NCBI GenBank assembly: GCA_015057585.1
Contig: SVEF01000001.1
Span: 314,994-378,993, forward strand
Reading direction: 5' to 3'
Source: Lachnospiraceae bacterium
GTDB lineage: Bacteria > Bacillota > Clostridia > Lachnospirales > Lachnospiraceae
DNA: 64,000 nucleotides
Below are positions 44,935-52,617 of the stretch, piece after piece; the first letter of the stretch is position 1; every line of letters starts with the position of its first letter. The notes below the pieces were generated by a model. That model did not search any database. It worked only from the letters and a program-made list of their open reading frames with translations, and was not told the origin of the DNA. Position numbers and translations under genes: made by a program.

Positions 44935-44963
44935 AGTTTATGCAAAATAAGTTCCGGCTATGA
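44935..44963 (-). promoter_or_regulatory. possible sigma-E promoter for yqfC-yqfD
   Basis: TCATAGC (44957-44963), a 14-base spacer and CATAAACT (44935-44942) on the minus strand resemble the sigma-E pattern (-35 like TCATATT, -10 CATACAAT). The transcript would begin just before the ATG at 44926, so only the TTG start at 44902 would have a ribosome binding site. It fits the known sigma-E control of yqfC-yqfD but is a pattern match only. Confidence 0.4.
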
Positions 44964-44966
44964 AAG

Positions 44967-45000
44967 ATAAAAAACCCCTGGTCCTAAGACCAAGGGTTTC
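44967..45000 (-). terminator. intrinsic terminator after rpsU
   Basis: On the minus strand AAACCCTTGGTC and GACCAGGGGTTT form a 12-bp stem (one G-T pair) with a TTAG loop, followed by a T-run. It begins 12 bases after the rpsU stop codon and closes that single-gene transcript. Confidence 0.95.
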
Positions 45001-45012
45001 ACTGCACAATGA

Positions 45013-45186
45013 TTAGTATTTACGCTTACGAGCAGCTTCAGACTTTTTCTTACGCTTTACGCTTGGCTTCTCGTAATGCTCACGCTTACGAATCTCCTGC
45101 TGGATACCTGCCTTCGCACAGTTTCTTTTGAATCTGCGGAGAGCGCTGTCTAAAGATTCGCCTTCTTTTACGATAACATTTGACAT
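45013..45186 (-). CDS. rpsU: 30S ribosomal protein S21
   Basis: 57-residue basic protein, too short for most ORF lists. It starts [20 protein letters not shown] and ends with a lysine/arginine-rich helix ([16 protein letters not shown]), exactly the S21 pattern. A GGAGGG ribosome binding site lies just upstream of the ATG at 45186. It has its own strong promoter and terminator. S21 contacts the 30S platform near the anti-Shine-Dalgarno region. Confidence 0.98.
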   Translation of the reverse strand: MSNVIVKEGESLDSALRRFKRNCAKAGIQQEIRKREHYEKPSVKRKKKSEAARKRKY

Positions 45187-45261
45187 TTTCTCACCTAACC
45201 TCCCTCCAGTTGTGTATTGTGCCTATACAACTGTTTGGGTATTTTTAAAAGCACTATGAAG

Positions 45262-45289
45262 ATTATACCATAAAATTTCCGTACGTCAA
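45262..45289 (-). promoter_or_regulatory. sigma-A promoter of rpsU
   Basis: TTGACG (45284-45289), a 16-base spacer and a perfect TATAAT (45262-45267) on the minus strand, about 75 bases before the rpsU ATG. Confidence 0.85.
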
Positions 45290-45327
45290 CTACTTTTTTA
45301 CAGTAAATCAAACATTTTTTCTAAAAA

Positions 45328-47982
45328 TTATGCCAATTGTGTTTCCACAACAATGTATGCCTTTTCTACCGCAGCATCCATGCCGTCCGGGTTCTTACCG
45401 CCGGCCTGCGCCATATTTGGACGACCACCGCCGCCACCGCCTACAAGAACTGCTACTTCCTTGATGAGGTTGCCCGCATGTGCTCCTTTCGCCATTGCAC
45501 CATCGGTTGCCATAGTAACCAAACTTACTTTACCATCAATGGCCGAAACGAGAAGAATTACACTCTCACCGAGTTTTTCCTTCATCTGATCGCCTAAGTT
45601 TCTGAGTGCATTCATGTCTGCTTCCGGAACCCTGGCAGCAAGAACCTTGATGCCGTTTACTTCCTTTACCTGGCTCATGATATCGCCAAGGGAGTTATTA
45701 GCCAGCTTTGCCTTTAACTTTTCGTTTTCGGAATGCACTGCCTTTAACTCTTCCTGTAAGGACTCAATCTTCTTAACCAAGGAAGCCACATCACACTTTG
45801 CTGCCTTAGCCGCTGCGTATAACTCCTCTTCCTGCTTCTTATAATATTCAAATACGCCTTCTGCTGTAATTGCTTCAATACGTCTTATACCTGCCGCAAT
45901 ACCGGACTCGGATAAAATCTTGAATACGGAAATTACACCTGTGTTGTTTACATGAGTACCACCGCAAAGTTCCTTGGAGAACTCGCCCATGCTGACTACT
46001 CTTACGGTATCACCGTACTTTTCGCCAAACAGTGCCTTTGCTCCGGACTTTCTTGCTTCTTCAATGGTCATTTCCTTTGTTTCAATCACAAGATTCTTTG
46101 CAATTTCTTCGTTTACCATAGCCTCAACCTTGGCAAGTTCTTCTTTTGTCATTGCAGAGAAATGTGTAAAGTCAAAACGCAATCTGTCTGCGGACACCAG
46201 GGAACCGGATTGCTTTACATGATCTCCGAGTACCAGACGAAGTGCCTCCTGTAACAGATGGGTTGCACTATGATTCTTACCGGTTGCCAGACGGTTCTTT
46301 GTGTCGATGGAAAGTGTTACCTTATCTCCCACAGAGAAAATACCACACTTTACCACACCGACATGACCTACTTTACCACCCTTTAACTTAATCGTATCAG
46401 TCACCCTAAATACAGCATCTCCTTTTGTGATAACGCCGATATCTGCCTGCTGACCACCCATCGTTGCATAAAATGGTGTCTGATTTACGATAATGGTTGC
46501 AACCTGACCATCTACGATGTCTTTCACCAGTTCGGTTTCAGTTGTCAGGACAGTAATATCAGATGTGTACTCCATATTTTCATAACCAACAAATTCTGTT
46601 GTAATGGCTGCATCAATTTCATCATATACGGTAGCATCTGCGCCCATGTAGTTTGTCGTTCCGCGAGCATTACGTGCTGTTTCCTTCTGAATCTGCATTG
46701 CCTTCTTAAAGCCATCCATATCCACGGTAAATCCCTTTTCTTCCAGAATTTCTTCTGTCAAATCGATAGGGAAACCATACGTATCATAAAGTTTGAATGC
46801 ATTTTCACCGGACAAAGTCTTGGTTCCTGCTACTACACATGCTTCTTCCATTTCAGCAAGGATACTGAGACCCTGGTCAATCGTCTTATTGAACTTTTCT
46901 TCTTCCAGTGTTAACACCTTTAAGATGTACTCTCTGTTTTCTTCTAATTCCGGATAACCATCCTTGGACTCATTGATAACAGTTTCGCAAAGTCTTGCAA
47001 GGAATAATCCATTAATGCCAAGTAATCTTCCGTGTCTTGCCGCACGGCGGAGAAGTCTTCTAAGCACGTAACCACGACCTTCGTTGGATGGCATAATACC
47101 ATCGGAAGTCATAAAGGTTACGGAACGGATATGGTCGGTAATCAGACGGATGGAAACATCCTTCTTATCATCGGTCTGATAGGTCACACCTGCCATCTCA
47201 CAAACCTTATCACGGATTGCCTTCATTGTATCAATATCAAATACAGAAGTCACGTCCTGAACTACTACTGCGAGACGCTCAAGGCCCATACCGGTATCGA
47301 TATTCTTCTGCGTAAGCTCTGTGTAATGATGATTTCCATCGCTCTCAAACTGTGTGAAAACATTGTTCCATACTTCGATGAAACGGTCACATTCACAGCC
47401 CACCTTACAATCCGGTCTGCCACAACCATACTTAATACCTCTGTCATAGTAAATCTCGGAAGATGGACCGCAAGGACCTGCACCGTGCTCCCAGAAGTTA
47501 TCACAGTCACCGTTTTCATCACGATAAAAACGGGTAATCTTTTCCGGAGCAACACCTTCCTGCTTTGTCCAGATTTCAAATGCTTCATCATCTTCACAGA
47601 AAATAGACGGATATAAACGGTCCTTTTCCAGGCCTACAACTTCGGTCAAAAACTCCCAGGACCAGTGAATTGCTTCTTTCTTAAAGTAATCACCAAAGGA
47701 GAAGTTACCAAGCATTTCAAAGAAAGTCAGATGTCTTGCTGTCTTACCGACATTTTCAATATCGCCGGTACGGATACACTTCTGACAGGTCGTAACTCTC
47801 TTTCTTGGCGGGATTTCCTGCCCGGTAAAATAAGGCTTCATCGGAGCCATACCGGAGTTAATTAAAAGTAAGCTTTTGTCATTCTGCGGAATCAACGGAA
47901 AGCTTTTTAAACGCAAATGTTCCTTGCTTTCAAAAAATTCAAGGTACATTCTTCTTAAATCATTTACACCATAAGGTTTCAT
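45328..47982 (-). CDS. alaS: alanine--tRNA ligase
   Basis: Class II synthetase charging tRNA-Ala. The 884-residue protein starts MKPYGVNDLRRMYLEFFESK, followed by INSGMAPMKPYFTG and TCQKCIRTGDIENVG of the catalytic core, an editing domain with HSATHLLQ and the distal Cys-His site (ELCGGTHVNNTG), and a C-Ala domain with a glycine-rich segment (VGGGGGGRPNMAQAGG). Length is standard. No T-box leader is seen in the 81 bases before it; GGAGG precedes the start codon. It follows the barstar-like gene by 81 bases. Confidence 0.98.
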   Translation of the reverse strand: MKPYGVNDLRRMYLEFFESKEHLRLKSFPLIPQNDKSLLLINSGMAPMKPYFTGQEIPPRKRVTTCQKCIRTGDIENVGKTARHLTFFEMLGNFSFGDYFKKEAIHWSWEFLTEVVGLEKDRLYPSIFCEDDEAFEIWTKQEGVAPEKITRFYRDENGDCDNFWEHGAGPCGPSSEIYYDRGIKYGCGRPDCKVGCECDRFIEVWNNVFTQFESDGNHHYTELTQKNIDTGMGLERLAVVVQDVTSVFDIDTMKAIRDKVCEMAGVTYQTDDKKDVSIRLITDHIRSVTFMTSDGIMPSNEGRGYVLRRLLRRAARHGRLLGINGLFLARLCETVINESKDGYPELEENREYILKVLTLEEEKFNKTIDQGLSILAEMEEACVVAGTKTLSGENAFKLYDTYGFPIDLTEEILEEKGFTVDMDGFKKAMQIQKETARNARGTTNYMGADATVYDEIDAAITTEFVGYENMEYTSDITVLTTETELVKDIVDGQVATIIVNQTPFYATMGGQQADIGVITKGDAVFRVTDTIKLKGGKVGHVGVVKCGIFSVGDKVTLSIDTKNRLATGKNHSATHLLQEALRLVLGDHVKQSGSLVSADRLRFDFTHFSAMTKEELAKVEAMVNEEIAKNLVIETKEMTIEEARKSGAKALFGEKYGDTVRVVSMGEFSKELCGGTHVNNTGVISVFKILSESGIAAGIRRIEAITAEGVFEYYKKQEEELYAAAKAAKCDVASLVKKIESLQEELKAVHSENEKLKAKLANNSLGDIMSQVKEVNGIKVLAARVPEADMNALRNLGDQMKEKLGESVILLVSAIDGKVSLVTMATDGAMAKGAHAGNLIKEVAVLVGGGGGGRPNMAQAGGKNPDGMDAAVEKAYIVVETQLA

Positions 47983-48063
47983 AATTCTGGTTCCTCCTCA
48001 AACATATTTCAATGTAGAAAAATCCACATATTTCTTCTAATGTAACTATTTGATTATAGTGAT

Positions 48064-48333
48064 TTATTCGATTTCTGTCAATTGTAAATTCGGATTTTCC
48101 AAAGCCGCATCCTGAATTGTCTCAAGCAAAGCATCTGCATAGTCTCCGAGGTTTTCTTTTATTTCTTCCGTACAAACAATTTGAAGAATAATTTCCTCTT
48201 CTATCTCGAGCAAACAATCATACAATGCATCCAGATTGCAACCATAATATTCCGGAAAACCAAGTTGTTCCTGCAAATATTCATGTGCCGTTTCTTTATC
48301 GGTCATTTTTCGACCATCTAACACTACTTTCAT
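48064..48333 (-). CDS. barstar-like ribonuclease inhibitor
   Basis: 89-residue acidic protein of the barstar family. The contact loop FPEYYGCNLDALYDCL matches barstar almost residue for residue, including the positions of Asp35 and Asp39 that block the barnase active site. It starts 14 bases after the barnase-like gene, so toxin and inhibitor are cotranscribed. Being cytosolic (no signal peptide), it can protect the cell from ribonuclease before export. Small barstar-like proteins also occur without a partner, but the adjacent barnase gene makes an inhibitor role likely. Confidence 0.93.
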   Translation of the reverse strand: MKVVLDGRKMTDKETAHEYLQEQLGFPEYYGCNLDALYDCLLEIEEEIILQIVCTEEIKENLGDYADALLETIQDAALENPNLQLTEIE

Positions 48334-48347
48334 TTTTTATCCTCTCT

Positions 48348-48890
48348 TTATTGTCCTTCATCTCCATACAGTAAGATAAACGACCGGTAATGATCTGTCG
48401 TATAGTAAATCAACCCATCGTTTGAAAACACAATCCGTTTAGAACCACGGCTCTTTCCTCCGTCCGTGTCAATATCACATTCGTAATATTGCCTGCCTTC
48501 TGCCTTTGGCAGCAGACCTTCACGATTCTGAAAGTAATCTCCGCCGATGGCGTATCCCGGCGCCACACGCTCAACACTACCGCTTCTCCAGCCAAGTGCA
48601 TTCGCTTCCGACTTCGTCATATAGTTATCCGGCAAACGGCCAAATGTATGAATATATAATGCAACATTCTCCGCGTCATAAAACCAGCCGTCTTCCGCAA
48701 TCGCAGGCGTCGGCGTTGGTGTCGGTGTTGGCGTATTGGTCGGAGTCGGCGTTGCCATATGAGTCGGTGTCGGTGTAGGGGTCGTTTCATTATCTTGCAC
48801 ACCGGCACATCCAAGTAAGGTTGCCGTCATTAAGATACTAAAAAGTATCAGCCACCATGATTTCATGTTATTTTTAAGTCTGATTAACAT
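48348..48890 (-). CDS. barnase-like ribonuclease, predicted lipoprotein
   Basis: 180 residues. A lipoprotein signal peptide ends in LLGC with lipid-anchored Cys28, then a Thr/Pro spacer (about 37-63) and a microbial ribonuclease domain (64-178). The domain is barnase-like throughout: LPDNYMTKSEANALGW, IGGDYFQNREGLLP, and SNDGLIYYTTDHYRSF. Residues corresponding to barnase Lys27, Glu73, Arg87 and His102 are Lys93, Glu137, Arg152 and His167, so it should be active. Family members are normally freely secreted; anchoring by lipid and spacer is unusual. The TP spacer resembles that in the lipoprotein gene at 49760. Barstar-like gene follows directly. Confidence 0.92.
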   Translation of the reverse strand: MLIRLKNNMKSWWLILFSILMTATLLGCAGVQDNETTPTPTPTHMATPTPTNTPTPTPTPTPAIAEDGWFYDAENVALYIHTFGRLPDNYMTKSEANALGWRSGSVERVAPGYAIGGDYFQNREGLLPKAEGRQYYECDIDTDGGKSRGSKRIVFSNDGLIYYTTDHYRSFILLYGDEGQ

Positions 48891-48927
48891 TCTTTTTGGC
48901 TATCCTTTCCACTCTGTTCCATACGAT

Positions 48928-49527
48928 TTAATCCATTGGTACGGTAAATGTGGTTGCCGTATCCAGGTCAAGAGTTCCTTTTTTATAGCACCGGTGGCAT
49001 AAAGCAATATACGATTCATTACCGCCGACTACCACCTGTTCACCTTCATATAAAATCTTATTACCGGAATATCTGGCATTCATAATGGCTTTTTTCCCGC
49101 ATGGACACATGGTCACGACCTCGCGCAGGGAATCCGCAAGCTCCAAAATACGCTTGGACCCTTCAAACAGATTTCCCATAAAGTCTGCCTTTAATCCGTA
49201 GCACATAACAAAAGTGCCTTCATCCGCAATCTCACGAAGCTCGTCCACCTGTGCTTTCGTTAAAAACTGTGCTTCATCTACAATAATATTGTCATATTCC
49301 GATGCAGGTGCATCCAGCGCCTCCTGAATCGTTCCTTCCGGGAATACCAGTTTTGCAGTCGCCATAAGACCGGCTCTTGACTTTACAATATCCGCACCAT
49401 CCCTGGTATCAATGCTCGGCTTTAATAATGCCACTTTTTTCCCTTTATCCTCCCAGTTAAACCGTGTCATCAGTGCATTTGCTGTTTTGCTGGAGCCCAT
49501 GGCGCCATAATAAAAGTACATTTTCAT
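48928..49527 (-). CDS. tdk: thymidine kinase
   Basis: Type II thymidine kinase, salvaging thymidine to dTMP. The 199-residue protein has the P-loop GAMGSSKT (8-15), DEAQF (84-88) and a structural zinc site of four cysteines (Cys141, Cys143, Cys177, Cys180). Length is typical. It stands 37 bases upstream of the barnase-like gene. Together with pyrimidine-nucleoside phosphorylase at 16559-17884 it indicates active thymidine turnover. Confidence 0.96.
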   Translation of the reverse strand: MKMYFYYGAMGSSKTANALMTRFNWEDKGKKVALLKPSIDTRDGADIVKSRAGLMATAKLVFPEGTIQEALDAPASEYDNIIVDEAQFLTKAQVDELREIADEGTFVMCYGLKADFMGNLFEGSKRILELADSLREVVTMCPCGKKAIMNARYSGNKILYEGEQVVVGGNESYIALCHRCYKKGTLDLDTATTFTVPMD

Positions 49528-49667
49528 GATTGACTCTATTCCTCTTTTTCGTAATATTGTTTTCCATTTATTTTATCATTGTACCTCATTTTCTTAATTT
49601 CGAGAAGATGTTATTTCTAATATTTTTTCTTTTATTCATTTCTTTACCATATATACAAATTTTTTTA

Positions 49668-49696
49668 TTTACTTTCCACTTAATATATTGTAAAAT
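49668..49696 (+). promoter_or_regulatory. sigma-A promoter of the lipoprotein gene
   Basis: TTTACT (49668-49673), 17-base spacer, TAAAAT (49691-49696) on the plus strand. The ATG at 49760 is preceded by AAAGAGG. The rest of the 232-base divergent region is A/T-rich with no other feature I can name. Confidence 0.7.
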
Positions 49697-49759
49697 ATGT
49701 GATTGGTTAAAAGTTATTTAATCCCCCCAATAAAATAACGAAAGAAAGAGGTAAAAAAC

Positions 49760-51913
49760 ATGAGAAAGAGTAAGACGCTCTTGGCACTCGTACTTGCATT
49801 TATCGTATGTATGACTGCTGCATGCTCCGGCGGTGAAGCAACACCGACCCCTACACCTACAACCACTCCGACGACAGTACCTACTACTGCTCCGACGGAT
49901 GCACCTACCACTGCACCAACGCAGACACCGGCACCAACTGCTGAACCTACAGCAGAGCCAACGACTGCTCCTGCAGAAGAAATCAAGGTCATTACCATCG
50001 CAGAAGCACTTGAACTGTGTGGTGAACCTGGCAACATTACTGAGGAAAGATATTATATTCGCGGTACGGTTGAAAAGATGATTAATGCTGCATACGGCAA
50101 CATGGTAGTGGCCGATGAAACCGGTTCTATCACTGTATACGGTACATACAGTGCAGATGGCTCTTTAAAATATAGCGAATTGACCGACAAGGCATTCCAG
50201 GGTGATGAAGTGTTACTTCATTGTATTTTACAGAACTACAATGGAACAAAAGAAGTTAAGAATGCACGACTCATTGAGTTTAAGAAAGCTGAAGTTGTAA
50301 TTGACGAATCCAAGTATACAGACATGAGCATTGCTGAAATCAGAGAAGTTGCAGCAGATACCAATGTTAAAGTGGATGGTGTTGTTGCTGCAATCACATA
50401 TGCAAACGGCCATGTACCAAACGGTATTATGTTAATTGACAATACACAGTCCATTTATGTTTTCGATGCAAATCTCGCGCAGCAGGTAAGTGTTGGAAAT
50501 ACTGTTACTATTGTTGGTACAAAGGCATACTGGATTTTAGAAAAAGAAGTTGCCAGCGCAGAAAAATTTGGCTACAAGGGTTGTTGCCAGATTACAGATG
50601 TTACATTAGTAAGCAATGATAACAAAACAACAGATTTTGATAAGAGCTGGATGACAGAGAGCACTGTAAAGGCTATCGTTGAAGCACCTGTTACTGAGAA
50701 TGTTACAACAATTGTTTATAAAGTAAACGCTTTAGTAAAGAAAGTAGAAGGCACCGGCTTTACCAACTACTATTTCTTTGATTTAGACGGCGAAACAGGT
50801 TCCTATACCTACACACAGTGTAACGGTTCTGACTTTACGTGGTTAGACCAGTATGACGGCAAAATTTGTACTGTTTACTTAACAGCTCTGAATGCTAAGT
50901 CTTCTAACTCCGGCTGTATTTTCAGATTATATCCGGTTGCTGTTATCGATGAAGGCTTTACATTTGACACCGCAGACACTGCAAAACATGCTGTTCAGTA
51001 CTATGGTATCGGTCAGTTTGCAGATTTCTACTCCGGAAATCCTGCAACAGAACTTGTAACAAGTGTATCTTCTGAATTACTCGGATTTACGGGTGCAACA
51101 CTCTCCTATTCTTCTGATAACACAAAGGTTGCTTCCTTTGATGAAACAGAAGGAAAGTTAGTATTCAACTGCTTATCCACCGGTACTGCAAACATTACCG
51201 TAACCGGTTCCTATAACGGTGTTACCTACAGTGAAACAATTACTGTTACTGTAGAAGTTGCTACAGCAGACGCCTATGACTATGTTAACGTTGCAGGCGC
51301 CATCGCAGCAGAAAAGAATACAGAAGTAACCGTTAAGGGTATTGTTGGTCCGTCCTTAGTAAATAAGACCGGTTTCTACTTAATCGACGAAACAGGTGTG
51401 ATTGCTGTTCAGGTAGATGAAGCTACCATGGCAACGGTTGAAATCGGTAATGAAGTTATCGTTAAGGGTACCAGAGATGTAAAGACAAAGGGTGGCGCTG
51501 ATTACTTCGGTCAGTCTAACCTTTACAATTCCGTTGTACTTACAAACCTTTACGGTAACCACGAGTATTCCACTGCTACCTTTGATAATACTATTACTTT
51601 AGCTGATTTCTACAACTTAGATCCTAAGGTTGACTACTCCACTAAGGTATATGTCTTAAAGGCAACCATCGGCTTTGCAGGTACTGCTTATTCTTCCAAC
51701 TATGAATTAACGGACGGAAACGGCACAAAGGTTACCTTATATTGTTCCGGTGCAAAGCAGTATGCTTTCTTAGAGCAGTTTAACGGCCAGGAAGTAACGC
51801 TTGAAATCGCTCCATGTAACTGGAATGACAAGAAGTACTACAGAGGTTGTATCCTGGCTGTTTACACAGAAAACGGCAAGGTAATCAACAGCTTAAACTT
51901 CGATAATAACTAA
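49760..51913 (+). CDS. secreted lipoprotein with repeated OB-fold-like domains and an Ig-like domain
   Basis: 717 residues. Signal peptide with lipobox MTAAC (lipid Cys22), a Thr/Pro/Ala spacer (28-72), then tandem domains: OB-fold-like units near 75-200, 195-290 and 505-600 (each with a DxTGSITVY- or DNTQSIYVF-like strand and a GDxV-type loop), another related unit toward the C-terminus, and a bacterial Ig-like domain (about 430-500, ending STGTANITVTGSYNG). Such OB folds occur in secreted nucleases and adhesins, but no catalytic motif is visible here. It stands alone with its own promoter and terminator. Its codon choice (many AAG, GGT, ACC, TAC) looks like that of a highly expressed gene. 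Function unknown. Confidence 0.85.
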   Translation: MRKSKTLLALVLAFIVCMTAACSGGEATPTPTPTTTPTTVPTTAPTDAPTTAPTQTPAPTAEPTAEPTTAPAEEIKVITIAEALELCGEPGNITEERYYIRGTVEKMINAAYGNMVVADETGSITVYGTYSADGSLKYSELTDKAFQGDEVLLHCILQNYNGTKEVKNARLIEFKKAEVVIDESKYTDMSIAEIREVAADTNVKVDGVVAAITYANGHVPNGIMLIDNTQSIYVFDANLAQQVSVGNTVTIVGTKAYWILEKEVASAEKFGYKGCCQITDVTLVSNDNKTTDFDKSWMTESTVKAIVEAPVTENVTTIVYKVNALVKKVEGTGFTNYYFFDLDGETGSYTYTQCNGSDFTWLDQYDGKICTVYLTALNAKSSNSGCIFRLYPVAVIDEGFTFDTADTAKHAVQYYGIGQFADFYSGNPATELVTSVSSELLGFTGATLSYSSDNTKVASFDETEGKLVFNCLSTGTANITVTGSYNGVTYSETITVTVEVATADAYDYVNVAGAIAAEKNTEVTVKGIVGPSLVNKTGFYLIDETGVIAVQVDEATMATVEIGNEVIVKGTRDVKTKGGADYFGQSNLYNSVVLTNLYGNHEYSTATFDNTITLADFYNLDPKVDYSTKVYVLKATIGFAGTAYSSNYELTDGNGTKVTLYCSGAKQYAFLEQFNGQEVTLEIAPCNWNDKKYYRGCILAVYTENGKVINSLNFDNN

Positions 51914-51946
51914 GTTATTGTTTTCTGAATGAAATAATATGAATCC

Positions 51947-51984
51947 AAAAACTCCGCTTGGATTAGTCCGGGCGGAGTTTTTTA
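51947..51984 (+). terminator. intrinsic terminator of the lipoprotein gene
   Basis: ACTCCGC (51951-51957) pairs with GCGGAGT (51972-51978), extended by AA/TT on both sides, followed by TTTTTT. It starts about 35 bases after the stop codon. Confidence 0.9.
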
Positions 51985-52010
51985 TTTGAAGAACCATTCG
52001 CACTCTTCTT

Positions 52011-52185
52011 AGAACTGCTCCGACCGCCCAATTCGCAAAACCTGCCGGCTTCGCCGTCAGTCGCAGACACATCTGCTTCTTATTTTGCTCATTTATGGGC
52101 GTTCTGTCGTAAAATTAAAAGAGTCGGAACTTCCTTACGTGCAAGCACGTTGAAGTTTCGACTCTTTTAATTTTGGAGCAGTTCT
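52011..52185 (-). other. structured non-coding element of unknown function downstream of tRNA-Glu
   Basis: The 352-base gap between the lipoprotein gene and tRNA-Glu contains no credible gene. AGAACTGCTCC (52011-52021) is perfectly complementary to GGAGCAGTTCT (52175-52185), 153 bases apart. Inside are the long hairpin at 52111-52174 and, on the minus strand, a smaller one (CTGACGGC-GAA-GCCGGCAG). Read on the minus strand it follows tRNA-Glu by about 80 bases, so it may be the 3' part of the tRNA transcript or a separate RNA. No known family is recognised. Confidence 0.6.
52111..52174 (-). terminator. long nested hairpin downstream of tRNA-Glu
   Basis: AAAATTAAAAGAGTCG (from 52111) pairs with CGACTCTTTTAATTTT (to 52174), interrupted only by one bulged base, then AACTT/AAGTT continues the stem; a CGTGC-AA-GCACG hairpin closes it. 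On the minus strand this could terminate the tRNA-Glu transcript. The stem is A/T-rich at its base, giving U-runs in either direction, so it may act both ways. Confidence 0.65.
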
Positions 52186-52264
52186 GGCAAAAAAAATACC
52201 CGAAACGTAATCGTTCCGAGCACCTTTTCTTGGGTTGGGCTGTTAAATTTTCATTTACAGTCAG

Positions 52265-52336
52265 CAGCTCGTAGGGGAATCGAACCCCTGTTTTCGCCGT
52301 GAGAGGGCGACGTCTTAACCGCTTGACCAACGAGCC
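52265..52336 (-). tRNA. tRNA-Glu, anticodon CUC
   Basis: 72-base cloverleaf on the minus strand. The acceptor GGCTCGT pairs with ACGAGCT (one G-U at the end), the anticodon stem TCGCC/GGCGA holds loop CTCTCAC with anticodon CTC, and the T arm is AGGGG-TTCGATT-CCCCT. Sequence otherwise closely follows the Firmicutes tRNA-Glu. The CCA end is not encoded. A strong promoter lies at 52358-52386. The tRNA stands alone. Confidence 0.97.
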
Positions 52337-52357
52337 ATGTTCTTTCGAACAAAATAT

Positions 52358-52386
52358 ACTATACATGATAAGTCGAAGAATGTCAA
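52358..52386 (-). promoter_or_regulatory. sigma-A promoter of tRNA-Glu
   Basis: TTGACA (52381-52386), 17-base spacer, TATAGT (52358-52363) on the minus strand, starting about 15-20 bases before the tRNA 5' end. Confidence 0.9.
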
Positions 52387-52512
52387 GCATTTATTTTAGA
52401 ATTTTTTATATTTTGCCTTTTGTTTAAACAATTCGACTTTTAAAACATTGATATCCTCTCTCCTCTTTCCGGGAACGAATGCATTTATTTGATATTTATC
52501 TAAAATGCAAAT

Positions 52513-52607
52513 AGACCCTGTGATAGAAAATCTTCCTAAGCAGCGATCATTCGGTGATGCGTCAGCATCAGCCGAGTCGCGCGTGGAAATTTTCTATCAC
52601 AGGGTCT
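52513..52607 (-). terminator. long inverted repeat after polC, likely terminator
   Basis: AGACCCTGTGATAGAAAAT (52513-52531) is perfectly complementary to 52589-52607 (19 bp). The 57-base centre contains a further hairpin (TGATGC-GTCA-GCATCA flanked by CGG/CCG). It begins 11 bases after the polC stop codon. The downstream minus-strand T-run (ATTTGCATTTT) is loose, the plus-strand one is TTTT. It ends the long pyrH-to-polC operon and stands apart from tRNA-Glu. The centre is larger than in usual terminators. Confidence 0.65.
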
Positions 52608-52617
52608 TTTCATAATT

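Noticed and set aside
47983..48063. T-box or other leader for alaS
   Set aside because: Only 81 bases separate it from the previous gene; no T-box core, specifier or antiterminator pairing is visible.
49714..50037. Minus-strand frame of alternating Gly, Val and Ala opposite the lipoprotein gene
   Set aside because: It is the reverse reading of the Thr/Pro-coding stalk; low-complexity shadow with no upstream signals.
52115..52390. Minus-strand open frame of 91 codons across the tRNA-Glu region
   Set aside because: It runs through the tRNA gene, its promoter and the long hairpin; there is no ribosome binding site, and the protein has no family likeness.
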